Part shown: piece by piece, positions 38,140-47,141 of the stretch
How the letters are laid out: every line of letters begins with the position of its first letter
How positions within the stretch are numbered: position 1 is the stretch's first letter
Assembly: GCF_003326675.1 (NCBI RefSeq)
Contig: NZ_JPWF01000004.1
Coordinates: forward strand, 62,001-126,000
Source of the DNA: Thalassospira profundimaris
GTDB lineage: Bacteria; Pseudomonadota; Alphaproteobacteria; Rhodospirillales; Thalassospiraceae
Length of the DNA stretch: 64,000 nucleotides
Direction: 5' to 3'
The notes under the pieces: generated by a model
The model's database searches: none
What the model saw: only the letters and a program-made list of their open reading frames with translations
Told to the model about the DNA's origin: nothing
Made by a program: the position numbers and the translations under genes

Positions 38140-39014
38140 AAATCCCCGATCGCATAGGTGATGTGGCGGCCCGTCGCCGCCAGAAGCGCATCAAGCTTTT
38201 CACGTTCCGGCAAGGTGCCGCGCGGTGCGTCCAGTTCGGCGGCGTGGATGCCGCCGGTCACAAGGGCGACATCAAGCCCGGCATTGTTTGATCCGGCGAT
38301 ATCGGTCGAGATGCTGTCACCAACCACCAGCAATTTGGCATCCGGGCCCTTGTCAAACATCTGAAGGCAGAAGTCATAGGCACTGGCGAACGGCTTGCCT
38401 TCCCAGCGGACATCGCCGCCCAGTTCTTCGTACCGTCCGGCAATCGCACCGGCACAAATGATCCGTTCCCCGCCACGAATAACTTCGCGGTCCGGGTTCG
38501 GGCACAGGACCGGAAGATTGCGGGCCTTAAGTGCGTGCAAAAGGTCTTCATATTTCGAAACCGGATCATGATCCTCGTTCGGGCCGGTGATCAGAACCCA
38601 GTCGGCGTCCTCGACCGTTTTGACGATCTCGACATCCTGATGCTCGAACATCGACATATCGCGCACCGGACCGACCATCAAAACCTTGCGGCCCAGCTTC
38701 GCATACCAGGGATCGGCACGGTCCACGAGCTGGCGATAGGCGATCTCGCCCGATGCCACCGCCGGACCATAAAGATCCCGCGCAATGCCCATATCTTCCA
38801 TCCGGCCGGTCACCACCGACGAACGACGTGGTGCGTTGGACAGAAGTGCAACCGGAATACCGGCTTCTTTCAGGGCCGTCATCGCCGGGATCGAGCTTGG
38901 ATATGGTGTAACCCCGTCATGCACCACCCCCCAAAGATCAAGGATCACGGCATCATATTTGCCGATCACTTCCGAAAGGCCATTGATCATTTCATAGGGG
39001 GCGGATTTGCTCAT
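38130..39014 (-). CDS. HAD-family hydrolase (TIGR01459, NagD-like)
   Basis: 294 residues. HAD motif I is VILDLWGVVHDGVTPYP; motif II is in VALLSNAPRRSS; the C2 cap lies in the middle, and motif III/IV are CPNPDREVIRGG and LLVVGDSISTDIAGSNNAGL. This is the alphaproteobacterial TIGR01459 branch related to NagD and pyridoxal/nucleotide phosphatases. It follows pyrD by 14 bases in one operon. Substrate unknown; a sugar- or nucleotide-phosphate is expected. Confidence 0.9.
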   Translation of the reverse strand: MSKSAPYEMINGLSEVIGKYDAVILDLWGVVHDGVTPYPSSIPAMTALKEAGIPVALLSNAPRRSSVVTGRMEDMGIARDLYGPAVASGEIAYRQLVDRADPWYAKLGRKVLMVGPVRDMSMFEHQDVEIVKTVEDADWVLITGPNEDHDPVSKYEDLLHALKARNLPVLCPNPDREVIRGGERIICAGAIAGRYEELGGDVRWEGKPFASAYDFCLQMFDKGPDAKLLVVGDSISTDIAGSNNAGLDVALVTGGIHAAELDAPRGTLPEREKLDALLAATGRHITYAIGDFCW

Positions 39015-39028
39015 TCCGGTCAGTCCTT

Positions 39029-40183
39029 TTAATCGTCTTTGTCGTCTGATTTGGTGTCGGTTTTGGCTTCAAGTGCTGCCTTGGCGTCGCGGGCCTCATC
39101 CACCGGGATGTTCTTGCCCGAAATTTCCGGGAAGGCGGCACCAACCGCGTCCGCAACATTGGCAAAGCCATCCTTGCGCAGCCTGCGGGCAAGGTCTTCC
39201 TTGATATCGGTTACAAGCTCAAGCCCGTGATAGACCAGCGAAGAATAAAGCTGCACCAGTGATGCGCCATTCAGGATCTTTTCATAGGCATCCTTGCCCG
39301 ATGCAATCCCGCCAACCCCGATCAACGGCACCTTGCCCTCGGTCAGGCGGTAAAAATCGGCAAGAACCTTGGTCGATGGCTCCATCAAAGGCGGGCCGGA
39401 AAGACCGCCCTTTTCATCCTGGTCATAGGAATTAAGCCCGACCGGCCGGTCAATCGTCGTGTTCGAGACAATCATGCCATCGATTTTGACCTTAAGCACC
39501 ACGCTCGCAATGTCGGATTTGTCTTCATCGGTCAGGTCCGGCGCGACCTTGAGCAAGACCGGAACACCCTTGGCAAAGCTGTCGCGTGCCTTAAGCACCG
39601 ATTTCAAAAGCTTCTCCAGTGGCGCACGGCCCTGAAGGGCGCGAAGGCCCGGCGTATTGGGCGACGATACATTGACGACAAGATAATCGGCATAGGGGCC
39701 AAGTGCCTTGACCCCTTTGACGTAATCATCGGCCGCATCTTCGGAATATTTGTTTTTGCCAAGATTGGCGCCAAGGATACCCCGGCGCGCGCGTTTGCGC
39801 AGGCGTGCAGCCACTGCCTCGGCCCCGTCATTATTGAACCCCATACGGTTGATCACCGCACGGTCGGAATAAAGACGGAAAAGACGGGGTTTGGGATTGC
39901 CCGGTTGCGGCAGCGGCGTGACCGATCCGATTTCAACAAAACCGAACCCGTGCGAAAGTGCCTGATTGGGAACTTCGCCGTTTTTATCAAAGCCGGCCGC
40001 CAAACCAACCGGATTGGCAAATTTGCGCCCGAAAACTTCGGTTTCAAGGCTTGGCGTCGCATCCGTCGCGTCATCATCGCGCGGCACCAGATTGTTTTTC
40101 AATGCCCAGATGGCAAGACCATGTGCGGTCTCTGCATCAATCCAGCGGACAATCGGCAAAACCAGTGACTTGTACCACCCCAC
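39029..40183 (-). CDS. pyrD: dihydroorotate dehydrogenase (quinone), class 2
   Basis: About 384 residues from a GTG at 40183 with AAGGAG 8 bases upstream; the frame also opens at a TTG at 40210. It catalyses dihydroorotate to orotate in pyrimidine synthesis, passing electrons through FMN to ubiquinone at the inner membrane. The N-terminal helix (SLVLPIVRWIDAETAHGLAI) is the membrane-associating segment of class 2. The catalytic serine lies in VNVSSPNTPGLRALQ (about residue 174); ANPVGLAAGFDKNGEV and GLSGPPLMEPS are further hallmarks. A charged tail of about 25 residues extends past the usual end. It heads an operon with the HAD protein. Confidence 0.95.
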   Translation of the reverse strand: MGWYKSLVLPIVRWIDAETAHGLAIWALKNNLVPRDDDATDATPSLETEVFGRKFANPVGLAAGFDKNGEVPNQALSHGFGFVEIGSVTPLPQPGNPKPRLFRLYSDRAVINRMGFNNDGAEAVAARLRKRARRGILGANLGKNKYSEDAADDYVKGVKALGPYADYLVVNVSSPNTPGLRALQGRAPLEKLLKSVLKARDSFAKGVPVLLKVAPDLTDEDKSDIASVVLKVKIDGMIVSNTTIDRPVGLNSYDQDEKGGLSGPPLMEPSTKVLADFYRLTEGKVPLIGVGGIASGKDAYEKILNGASLVQLYSSLVYHGLELVTDIKEDLARRLRKDGFANVADAVGAAFPEISGKNIPVDEARDAKAALEAKTDTKSDDKDD

Positions 40184-40285
40184 GCGACAGGCTCCTTCTG
40201 CGTTTGACAACCTGTCCTGTTCTTACGCGTGGAGGCCTTACAGGGCAAGGAACAATCGCGCCCTGCCCTGCATGATCAGTCTTTA

Positions 40286-40735
40286 TCAGGATATCTGATC
40301 CAGCATCTTTTGCGCGGTAACAATGGTCGCCTCGCGGGTTTGCACAACTTCCATCGGGAACTTGAACAATCGGCCCATGATTGTGCCGATCCGCTTGGTC
40401 AAAAGCGCGCCAAGGGCTTCGTCACGCGTGACGTAAACATAGCCCCTGCAATAGGTATTCAAAGCATCGCGATGATTTTTGATCCAGATATTGGATGTCT
40501 TTTCATCTTCGTGCGGCTCGTCATCATGGTCATGGCTGGCCGGGGTCCAAACCGCAACAAAGGGCTGTTGCTGATCAAGAATGCTGCCCAACCCGTCCAG
40601 AACCCCTTGCACGCGGTCCAGTTCGTCAAGTTCGGGAAACCGGACAAAGACAATTGGCCAGTGTTGCAGGTCAAAAAAATCCGCACGCGGTGCAGTTCCG
40701 ATAAAACCGTCGGGAACAGTATTATCCACACTCAT
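40286..40735 (-). CDS. unknown protein coupled to siderophore MFS permease
   Basis: 149 residues, cytoplasmic, acidic, with a conserved-looking core (WPIVFVRFPELDELDRVQGV, PFVAVWTPASHDHDDEPHED). The start overlaps the stop of the MFS gene as TGATG, so it is translated with the permease. No family is recognised. The histidine/aspartate-rich HDHDDEPHEDEK stretch might bind metal, and a role in siderophore handling is suggested only by neighbours. Confidence 0.6.
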   Translation of the reverse strand: MSVDNTVPDGFIGTAPRADFFDLQHWPIVFVRFPELDELDRVQGVLDGLGSILDQQQPFVAVWTPASHDHDDEPHEDEKTSNIWIKNHRDALNTYCRGYVYVTRDEALGALLTKRIGTIMGRLFKFPMEVVQTREATIVTAQKMLDQIS

Positions 40736-41979
40736 CAGTCATTCTTTCCAAGAAGGGTAAACAGGAAAAGCACCGTCACAATCAACGCAATTGCACCCGC
40801 GCCATAAAACAGGCCCCAGGTCACAAGCGGTACGATCTGTGTGGCAGCAACAGTCATCAATGTGCTGGCAAAGCGGCTTATGCCGTAATAGGCGGCATAG
40901 TCGGTTGCGGGCTGATCCCCGGCCGCCCATCCCAGTATTTTTGTCGCCAGGGCGACATAAATGCCACTGACACCGGCCCCGATGGCAACCGCCCCGACAA
41001 TGGCGATCAAATGGCTTTCAAGATGATAGCCGATCACCATCGCAACCAGCGCGCCAAAGGCAAGGCATGCAAAAACCAGCATCGCATGAACAAGCCCCAG
41101 ATAGCGCATCAACGCGACAGAGGCCGCGGACGTCGCCAACATCGAAACAGGGCCAAGTGTCCCGACGATCCAGCCGATTTCGGCAACGGGGACCCCAATA
41201 TCGACCAGCATCAAACGATTAAGACCAACAAGCGGGAACATGATGCAGCACGCAACCGTCAGCAACACCAGACGAATACAGGAACTGCGATCACGCAGAA
41301 GCCGCAAAAGGCTGGCCCCGGCTTGAACATTACCTGTGTCGCGGATGTCTTCTGCCAGTCCTTCCTGCTTGCCAAGGACCAGCACCGGACACACCAACAA
41401 GACAAGAACCGCGCCCAGGATCAAAAAGGTGGTCTGCCAGCCAAGATCACCGGCAAGGGCAATGAACACACCGCCGCCAATCATGCTGCCCCCGGCAAGA
41501 GCTGCAAGTTTGGTTGCCGATGCTGTTGATCGCCAGTCGGGCGCAACCAGCCTTACGGCAAGTGCGTCAAGGGCAATATCCATGGTGGCAATCGCCACCA
41601 CGATTGCAAAGCCAAGGGCAAACAGCGCCAAAGGTGCCGCCCCCTCGTTAAAGGCAACAACCACAAGCCCCAGAACCGCAAGCAATTGCATGGACACGAT
41701 CCAGCCAACCCGGCGCGACAGGAACGGCAAACGCACCCGATCAATCAGCGGCGCCCACAGGAATGTCAGACCGAATGGCAGATACAGCAGATAAAGCCAG
41801 CCAGCAGTCGATATATCGATCCCCTGCGCCCGCATCACGGTCGGAAGACCACCATTCACAACGCCCATAACCATGCCAAAACCGACATAAAGGGCATTGA
41901 TCCCCGCAAGCACCAGACCATGTCGACGCCGAATGGCGGGGGTTTGATCCCCCGCCACACACGTATTCAAGTTCGACAT
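40735..41979 (-). CDS. MFS permease, RhtX/FptX- or AmpG-like
   Basis: 414 residues with about twelve membrane segments. The early loop GGLPTVMRAQGIDISTAGWL and LPFGLTFLWAPLIDRVRLPF is the pattern of single-subunit siderophore importers (RhtX/FptX) and the related AmpG permeases. It lies 7 bases downstream of the second TonB receptor gene on the same strand, so it probably carries the siderophore delivered by that receptor across the inner membrane. A cell-wall-peptide role like AmpG is less likely in this context. Confidence 0.85.
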   Translation of the reverse strand: MSNLNTCVAGDQTPAIRRRHGLVLAGINALYVGFGMVMGVVNGGLPTVMRAQGIDISTAGWLYLLYLPFGLTFLWAPLIDRVRLPFLSRRVGWIVSMQLLAVLGLVVVAFNEGAAPLALFALGFAIVVAIATMDIALDALAVRLVAPDWRSTASATKLAALAGGSMIGGGVFIALAGDLGWQTTFLILGAVLVLLVCPVLVLGKQEGLAEDIRDTGNVQAGASLLRLLRDRSSCIRLVLLTVACCIMFPLVGLNRLMLVDIGVPVAEIGWIVGTLGPVSMLATSAASVALMRYLGLVHAMLVFACLAFGALVAMVIGYHLESHLIAIVGAVAIGAGVSGIYVALATKILGWAAGDQPATDYAAYYGISRFASTLMTVAATQIVPLVTWGLFYGAGAIALIVTVLFLFTLLGKND

Positions 41980-41986
41980 AGCTGCC

Positions 41987-44503
41987 TCACCAAGCGTATT
42001 TCAGTGAAACATAGACAGTCCTGCCATTGCCATAGTTACAGAAGTTATTGGAAAGACAGGTGACATAGGTTTCATCGGCAAGGTTGGACACATTCATCTG
42101 GGCCGTGATGTTTTCCATGCGGCTATCAAGGGCACCAAGGTCATACCGCACCATCGCATCAAACAGGGTATAGTCCGGAACATCGATACGAACCGCACTT
42201 GCACTTGCTGCATTCGGGCTGTAACCGCCGACCGTTTCCCCGACATAGCGCACACCACCCCCGATCGTCAGGCCATCAATGAAGCCACGATCAAATTTGT
42301 GATCCAGCCAAAGGGATGCCGTGATATCGGGAATTGCAATCGGTGCATCCCCAAGATCATTGACCACACTTTTGGTAATTTCCGCATCAGTATAGGTGAC
42401 GTTTGCAATTGCGTTTGTCTGGTTGGTCAAGGCAACCTTGGCCTCGAACTCCACGCCCTTTGACTGTACCTCACCGGTTTGATAGCGCTGGTTCGGGTTG
42501 ATCTGGCTTACGACATCTTCCTGCGTGATATCGAAATAGGCCAGTGTGAACAGGGCATTGATACTGGTCGGTTCATATTTCAAACCAACTTCATATTGCT
42601 CGGCCGTGGTCGGATCCATCGCATCGCCGTTGTAGTCGGTCCCGCTGACCGGAAGATAAGACGTTGCATAGCTGACATAGGGTGCAATGCCGCTTTCAAA
42701 ATTATAGACAGCACCGGCTTTCCAGCTGAAGGCATCGTCATTCTGGGTCTGGCGCACGCTTGTACGGTTGTTGTCGGTCACTGTCTGAACGGCGTCATAT
42801 CGCCCGCCAAACAGGAAATTCCAGTTCCCGATATCAAGCTGATCCTGAATATAAAGGCCGGATTGGCTGATGGTCTGGTCCTGATCAACAAACGGCGACA
42901 AGGAGATGGACGTCGCAACACCATAAACCGGGTTCAGATAATCAATTGTCGGTGCCGACGCGCCATATAACCGGTACTGCGATGAGTCCGAATATTTGTA
43001 ATCAAACCCGAACAGCGCCGTATGATCGATCATGCCCGTGGTGAAATCTGCCTGGGCCTGCAAATCCGATGTGACACCGCGGGTCTGTTCGTCTGTGGTC
43101 AAGGCATAACGGTTGATCGTGTGGCCATCTGCGGCAAGGCTGCTGGTGGCGATATCCTTGGTCGATACATCAATGTCGAGATAACGCAGATTGTGGCGAA
43201 ACGCCCATGTGTCATTCAGGACATGCTCGAATTCATATCCGACGGAATACTGTTCACGATCAAAGTCGGAAAATGCCGGATCGCCATCATTGAAACTGCG
43301 CGGTATTGCCCCGGCAGAGCTGCTCCAGACCGTCCCGACTGTCGGCAAAATACCGTAATAGCCGCCTTCGGGATCACGCTGATAATGGCTCAGCATGGTA
43401 AGCGTGGTGTCATCTGTCGGCTTCCAGGTCAGTGCCGGTGCCACATAAACACGCTGTTCCTTGGTGTTGACCACCTGTGTTTCGCTGTCTCGACCCAACG
43501 CGACAAAACGATACAGCAACGAATTGTCGTCGGTCACCGGTCCCGAAACGTCGGTCGCCAGTTGATAACGATCATGACTGCCAACAAGAACTTCGACTTC
43601 GCCGCGTTTTTGTTCGGTCGGACGTTTGGTCACGACATTCACAAGCCCACCGGGCATGGCCGAGCCATAGGTGGTCGATGCCGGACCTTTCAGAACTTCA
43701 ACCCGCTCGACACCATATGCTTCGGTTTGGGGAAAGGCATATCCCGGACCGCGCACCATGTTAAGCCCGTCCTGATACTGGATCGGATCACTTGGTGAAC
43801 CAAAACCGCGAATATAGGGAATGTCATACCGCGATGCCGAACCGCGCACTTCGGCGGCAACACCGGATGTATAACGCAGTGACTGGGTAATGCTTTGGGC
43901 TTGCTGCACCTCGACCTGATCGCGCGTCACCACTGATATCGACTGTGGTGTTTCAAGCAAAGATGTGTTGGTTTTGGTCCCGGTAACACTGGTTGTCGCG
44001 ACATAACCGTCGACAATATCGGTTTGGGCATCGCGGCGGCTCATGGCTTCGACCATAACCGGATCAAGCATTACCGCATCCTGATCCCCTGTGGCAGGAC
44101 GCAAAATTTCAACGGTCGAGCGCGAAACAACAAAATACAGACCACTTCCGGCCAGCAACTGACGCAGGGCGGCTTCGCCCGACATTTCCCCGCTGACAGC
44201 CTGTGCCGAAACATCGCGGGCAACATCGCCATTCACCGTGACCTGAATACCCGATTGCTGACCATAGGCGACAAGCGCATCGGTCAATGGCTGTGCGGCA
44301 ATATCAAAATTCTGAACTGCCTGGAATTTTTCTTCGAACCCCGCTGTCGCCGATGCCTCTTGCGCCTGAACCGGCGCCACCATCGAAATCGATGACAAGG
44401 CCGTCGTTACCGCAAGCATCCCCGCCAAGGCAACTTTCCGGTGAATCCCGGAAAAACAGGTTCCTACCCCCTTGATCACGTCGTGTTCCACCTTTTTTGA
44501 CAT
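41987..44503 (-). CDS. TonB-dependent ferrisiderophore receptor with signalling domain (module 2)
   Basis: About 838 residues from the ATG at 44503 (AGGA 7 bases upstream); the frame opens at 44521. After a long signal peptide (VALAGMLAVTTALSSISMVA) comes the STN domain (about 65-140, FDIAAQPLTDALVAYGQQSG), a TonB-box-like DPVMVEA, the plug (VSVVTRDQVEVQQAQSITQS, MPGGLVNVVTKRP) and the barrel ending SLKYAW. It imports an Fe(III)-siderophore and signals to the FecR and sigma factor encoded upstream. It is paralogous to the receptor at 22090. An MFS permease gene follows directly. Confidence 0.93.
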   Translation of the reverse strand: MSKKVEHDVIKGVGTCFSGIHRKVALAGMLAVTTALSSISMVAPVQAQEASATAGFEEKFQAVQNFDIAAQPLTDALVAYGQQSGIQVTVNGDVARDVSAQAVSGEMSGEAALRQLLAGSGLYFVVSRSTVEILRPATGDQDAVMLDPVMVEAMSRRDAQTDIVDGYVATTSVTGTKTNTSLLETPQSISVVTRDQVEVQQAQSITQSLRYTSGVAAEVRGSASRYDIPYIRGFGSPSDPIQYQDGLNMVRGPGYAFPQTEAYGVERVEVLKGPASTTYGSAMPGGLVNVVTKRPTEQKRGEVEVLVGSHDRYQLATDVSGPVTDDNSLLYRFVALGRDSETQVVNTKEQRVYVAPALTWKPTDDTTLTMLSHYQRDPEGGYYGILPTVGTVWSSSAGAIPRSFNDGDPAFSDFDREQYSVGYEFEHVLNDTWAFRHNLRYLDIDVSTKDIATSSLAADGHTINRYALTTDEQTRGVTSDLQAQADFTTGMIDHTALFGFDYKYSDSSQYRLYGASAPTIDYLNPVYGVATSISLSPFVDQDQTISQSGLYIQDQLDIGNWNFLFGGRYDAVQTVTDNNRTSVRQTQNDDAFSWKAGAVYNFESGIAPYVSYATSYLPVSGTDYNGDAMDPTTAEQYEVGLKYEPTSINALFTLAYFDITQEDVVSQINPNQRYQTGEVQSKGVEFEAKVALTNQTNAIANVTYTDAEITKSVVNDLGDAPIAIPDITASLWLDHKFDRGFIDGLTIGGGVRYVGETVGGYSPNAASASAVRIDVPDYTLFDAMVRYDLGALDSRMENITAQMNVSNLADETYVTCLSNNFCNYGNGRTVYVSLKYAW

Positions 44504-44607
44504 GTTGATATCCTGCGCCATTGCGAATGCGATTGCATATCAATGACGCTTCTATAGATGGAACGCCGGCTGTTCAGTTTTTTCTCTAAAAAATCGGGAT
44601 TTTTTAT

Positions 44608-44631
44608 AAATCGTTGTTTTACAACGAATTT
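44608..44631 (-). terminator. hairpin between FecR and receptor genes (module 2)
   Basis: AAATCGTTGT and ACAACGAATTT form a stem with a TTT loop at the 3' end of the FecR gene, followed on the minus strand by an A/T-rich stretch including AAAAAATC. It may separate sigma/FecR transcripts from the receptor transcript, which should have its own sigma-dependent promoter. Confidence 0.5.
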
Positions 44632-45787
44632 ATCTTGAGACAATCACAAGCCACGGCGAGACCTGCCACAAATCGGCCTCTCGCGCCCGGGCAACGCCAT
44701 ACAAAGCCTCAAGCGGGTCAGACAGGTTGTAAACCCCCGTCACGGTTTCATCTGACAGGGCATCGCCAAGAACCACAATCTTGCCGGCGTAATAGCGACG
44801 CAATTGATCAACCACCGCGCCAAGCGGCTGATCACGGGCAATCAGCTGCTTTTGACGCCATGGCGCGACATGGGTAACGGGCTTGTCCCCGCGTGCCATC
44901 TGTCCTGCTCCATTGCCCCCGGCCCAATCGACATGAACCGATTGCCCCGCATCAAGCGTGGCGGCAAGCAGTGATTGCTCTTCACTGGTATAGTCGACCC
45001 GCACGCGGCCATGCTCAACCGCAACATCCACGCCGCTTTTACCGCGCAGGACCTCAAACCCGGTTCCAAGGACCGTGGAATTCACATCATCGGCTGTGAC
45101 GACAAACGGGCGTTCCGGATTGGCGGCCACGTCAAAAAACGCATCCCCGTCCAAAAGCCGAATTTTGCGTCGCTCATTGCTATAAACCACAGTGATGGCA
45201 CTTTCCGGTGCCAGCGTTACTTTGCTGCCATCCTCAAGCATCACCGTGCGGATTTCTGCTGTCCCGGTGGCATAGTCCGATTGCAAATTCCGCAACATGC
45301 CCGGCCCGGCAACAATCGCAAACAGACTTGCCGCCATCGCAACACCAAGCCCCCCGAAACGGGCCAAACGCCCAAACCGGCGGGTGCCAAATGATCGGGA
45401 AGACGAGGATGAATGACGATTTGCGGAAACATGAATTGGAGATTGCCCCGGCATGCTGACGCTGCCGTCATTGGCAGCCGGTTCATCACGATGCGTCTGC
45501 GCGCTTGCCCCACCGGCAACTGCTTCACTGCCAACTGCCGCGTCATTTTTGCGAACTTCGGCCAAAAGCGGCTGCCACTTTGCGGCATGAACAGGCATTG
45601 CCTTGTCCATCGCTTCTGATGCCTGTGTCATGGCATCCCAAGCCGCCCGGTTCACAGGATTTGCCGAAAGCCAATTTTCAAAATCGCGGCGCAAACCGGC
45701 ATCGTCCGGTTCCTCACCAAGGAGCAGGAACCAGTCTGTTGCCTCGCGCGATGCGGCTTTCTCGATCTGTTGGACGTTCGCAGTCAT
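44630..45787 (-). CDS. FecR-family regulator (module 2)
   Basis: 385 residues. The cytoplasmic DUF4880 part covers about 10-65 (REATDWFLLLGEEPDDAGLR, NPVNRAAWDAMTQASEAMD). A long linker with Ser and His follows (HVSANRHSSSSSRSF), then one membrane helix (about 145-165, GGLGVAMAASLFAIVAGPGM), the periplasmic FecR domain (RTVMLEDGSKVTLAPESAIT, IRLLDGDAFFDVAANPERPF) and the C-terminal receptor-contact part. AGGAAAG precedes the ATG. It couples receptor occupancy to the sigma factor encoded upstream. Confidence 0.92.
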   Translation of the reverse strand: MTANVQQIEKAASREATDWFLLLGEEPDDAGLRRDFENWLSANPVNRAAWDAMTQASEAMDKAMPVHAAKWQPLLAEVRKNDAAVGSEAVAGGASAQTHRDEPAANDGSVSMPGQSPIHVSANRHSSSSSRSFGTRRFGRLARFGGLGVAMAASLFAIVAGPGMLRNLQSDYATGTAEIRTVMLEDGSKVTLAPESAITVVYSNERRKIRLLDGDAFFDVAANPERPFVVTADDVNSTVLGTGFEVLRGKSGVDVAVEHGRVRVDYTSEEQSLLAATLDAGQSVHVDWAGGNGAGQMARGDKPVTHVAPWRQKQLIARDQPLGAVVDQLRRYYAGKIVVLGDALSDETVTGVYNLSDPLEALYGVARAREADLWQVSPWLVIVSR

Positions 45788-45929
45788 ACGCTTTCCTGGA
45801 CCCCGCCCCGTTCACACAGGGAAACCGGCGATCCGTCTTTGCCATTCCACAAGCCCACAGGGTTAACTTCCCTGTATATACAACGCTTGGTCGACGGCTT
45901 TTTATACAAAATTCCGGTTCCGAACAAGA

Positions 45930-46490
45930 TCACGGCCATCCGAGCTTCTCCTTGCAGTGCTGCAAGGCATCGCCAACCAGACGATGCGCCAATGGCAACG
46001 AGATATCGAGTGCAACCGCAATTTCACGCAATTTGGCCCCGCCGAAACGATGCATTTCAAACGCCATGCGGGTGCGTTCCGGCAGTTCGTCAAGGGCCGC
46101 CATCACCAATGCATATTCGTCTTTATACAGCGCGACGATTTCCGGTGACGGCGGACTGTTTTGCGACATATTTGCCGCAGCTTCGAAATCATCATCGGTG
46201 ATGACCTGACTTTCGCGTTTCAGGCGACGCTTCCCGTCCAGGGCCAGATTGCGCACAATCCGGAAAAGGTAACTGGTGGAATCATCAAGGAACCTGCCGT
46301 TCGATGCCTCGTCAAACCGCAACCAGGCTTCCTGCACAACGTCTTCGGCCTGGGCACGACTGCCGACGATGCTGCTGGCATAGTTCAGCAACGCCCGACG
46401 GTGCGTGACAAAAATATCCAGACTGGTTGGCTGCTTGCCCAATGACGGTCGTCCTGCGCTTTGATCCTTTCTGTTCACCTGAAATAGCAA
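45930..46490 (-). CDS. FecI-type ECF sigma factor (module 2)
   Basis: About 186 residues. Region 2 has NYASSIVGSRAQAEDVVQEA and TSYLFRIVRNLALDGKRR; region 4 has LDELPERTRMAFEMHRFGG and LREIAVALDISLPLAHRLV. The start appears to be a TTG at 46490 with GAGGG 7 bases upstream; a GTG at 46478 is an alternative, and no ATG is available before region 2. It is closely similar to the module 1 sigma factor. A palindromic Fur-like site lies 28 bases upstream. Confidence 0.92.
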   Translation of the reverse strand: MLFQVNRKDQSAGRPSLGKQPTSLDIFVTHRRALLNYASSIVGSRAQAEDVVQEAWLRFDEASNGRFLDDSTSYLFRIVRNLALDGKRRLKRESQVITDDDFEAAANMSQNSPPSPEIVALYKDEYALVMAALDELPERTRMAFEMHRFGGAKLREIAVALDISLPLAHRLVGDALQHCKEKLGWP

Positions 46491-46517
46491 ACAGATGCCC
46501 TCATCGAATAATTCAAA

Positions 46518-46532
46518 TGCGGATCATTCGCA
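46518..46532. promoter_or_regulatory. candidate Fur box upstream of sigma factor 2
   Basis: TGCGGATCATTCGCA is an imperfect palindrome (TGCGnAT/ATnCGCA) matching the alphaproteobacterial Fur pattern TGCnnATnATnnGCA. It sits just before the sigma gene, so iron sufficiency should shut the module off. Confidence 0.65.
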
Positions 46533-46653
46533 ACAACATCTAGATGCTTGCGTAAAACTGCGCAAGAATTTTCTCTGAAATGCCCCGCCCCGATCAAACA
46601 GGGACGCAGTTCATATAAGGGGTGCCCAATCCAACACCCCTTGCGGTATCGCG

Positions 46654-47037
46654 TCAGGCAGTCTCGCCCATACGTTCATCAAACGCCGCACGGGCGGCCT
46701 CAACCTCAGGCATCTTTTCCTTGGTCCAGTAATAAAGCGCCTTGAACGGTTCGATCAGGGTACGACCCAGCGGGGTGATTTCATATTCGACCGCGACGGG
46801 TGATGTCGCAATGACATTGCGCGCAATGATGCCGTTGCGTTCAAGCTTGCGTAATGTCTGGGTCAGGGCCTTTTGCGTGATGCCTTCAAGGCCGCGCTTG
46901 ATCGCATTAAAGCGAAGCGGTCCTTCGGCAAGAACGGCAAGGATCATCATCGACCATTTGTCGGCGATCTGGTCAAACAGCCCCCGACACGGGCAATCGG
47001 CCCGGAATTCCTTGATCGAACATTCCTTCATTTCCAT
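46654..47037 (-). CDS. HxlR-family transcriptional regulator
   Basis: 127 residues. The winged helix core reads DKWSMMILAVLAEGPLRFNA, GITQKALTQTLRKLERNGI and PVAVEYEITPLGRTLIEP. The N-terminal ADCPCRG provides cysteines like the redox- or quinone-sensing cysteine of YodB/QorR proteins. It is divergent from the old yellow enzyme gene, with a palindromic site between them, so it is the probable repressor that responds to electrophiles or quinones. Confidence 0.92.
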   Translation of the reverse strand: MEMKECSIKEFRADCPCRGLFDQIADKWSMMILAVLAEGPLRFNAIKRGLEGITQKALTQTLRKLERNGIIARNVIATSPVAVEYEITPLGRTLIEPFKALYYWTKEKMPEVEAARAAFDERMGETA

Positions 47038-47099
47038 GACGGACCCTTTCGGTTACGCGGCTTTCTTCGCCTCAACTGCGGGTAGGCGGTTTCCTTGAG

Positions 47100-47141
47100 T
47101 ATACCTGGTTTCTTCAAGGTGCCTCATTGACACCAGGTATA
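47100..47141. promoter_or_regulatory. HxlR operator and old yellow enzyme promoter
   Basis: TATACCTGGT (47100-47109) and ACCAGGTATA (47132-47141) are perfect 10-base inverted arms separated by 22 bases. The right arm overlaps a -35 TTGACA (47127-47132), with a -10 TATCTA at 47149-47154 (16-base spacer), for the downstream oxidoreductase gene. Binding would block that promoter. Confidence 0.75.

Noticed and set aside
43022-43798. Plus-strand open frame of 258 codons
   Set aside because: Antisense to the second TonB receptor gene, with the same shadow composition as the frame in the first receptor gene.
44522-44545. Possible Fur box upstream of the second receptor (TGCGAATGCGATTGCA)
   Set aside because: The symmetry is poor and the length is 16 rather than 15. 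The receptor promoter is expected to depend on the sigma factor instead.
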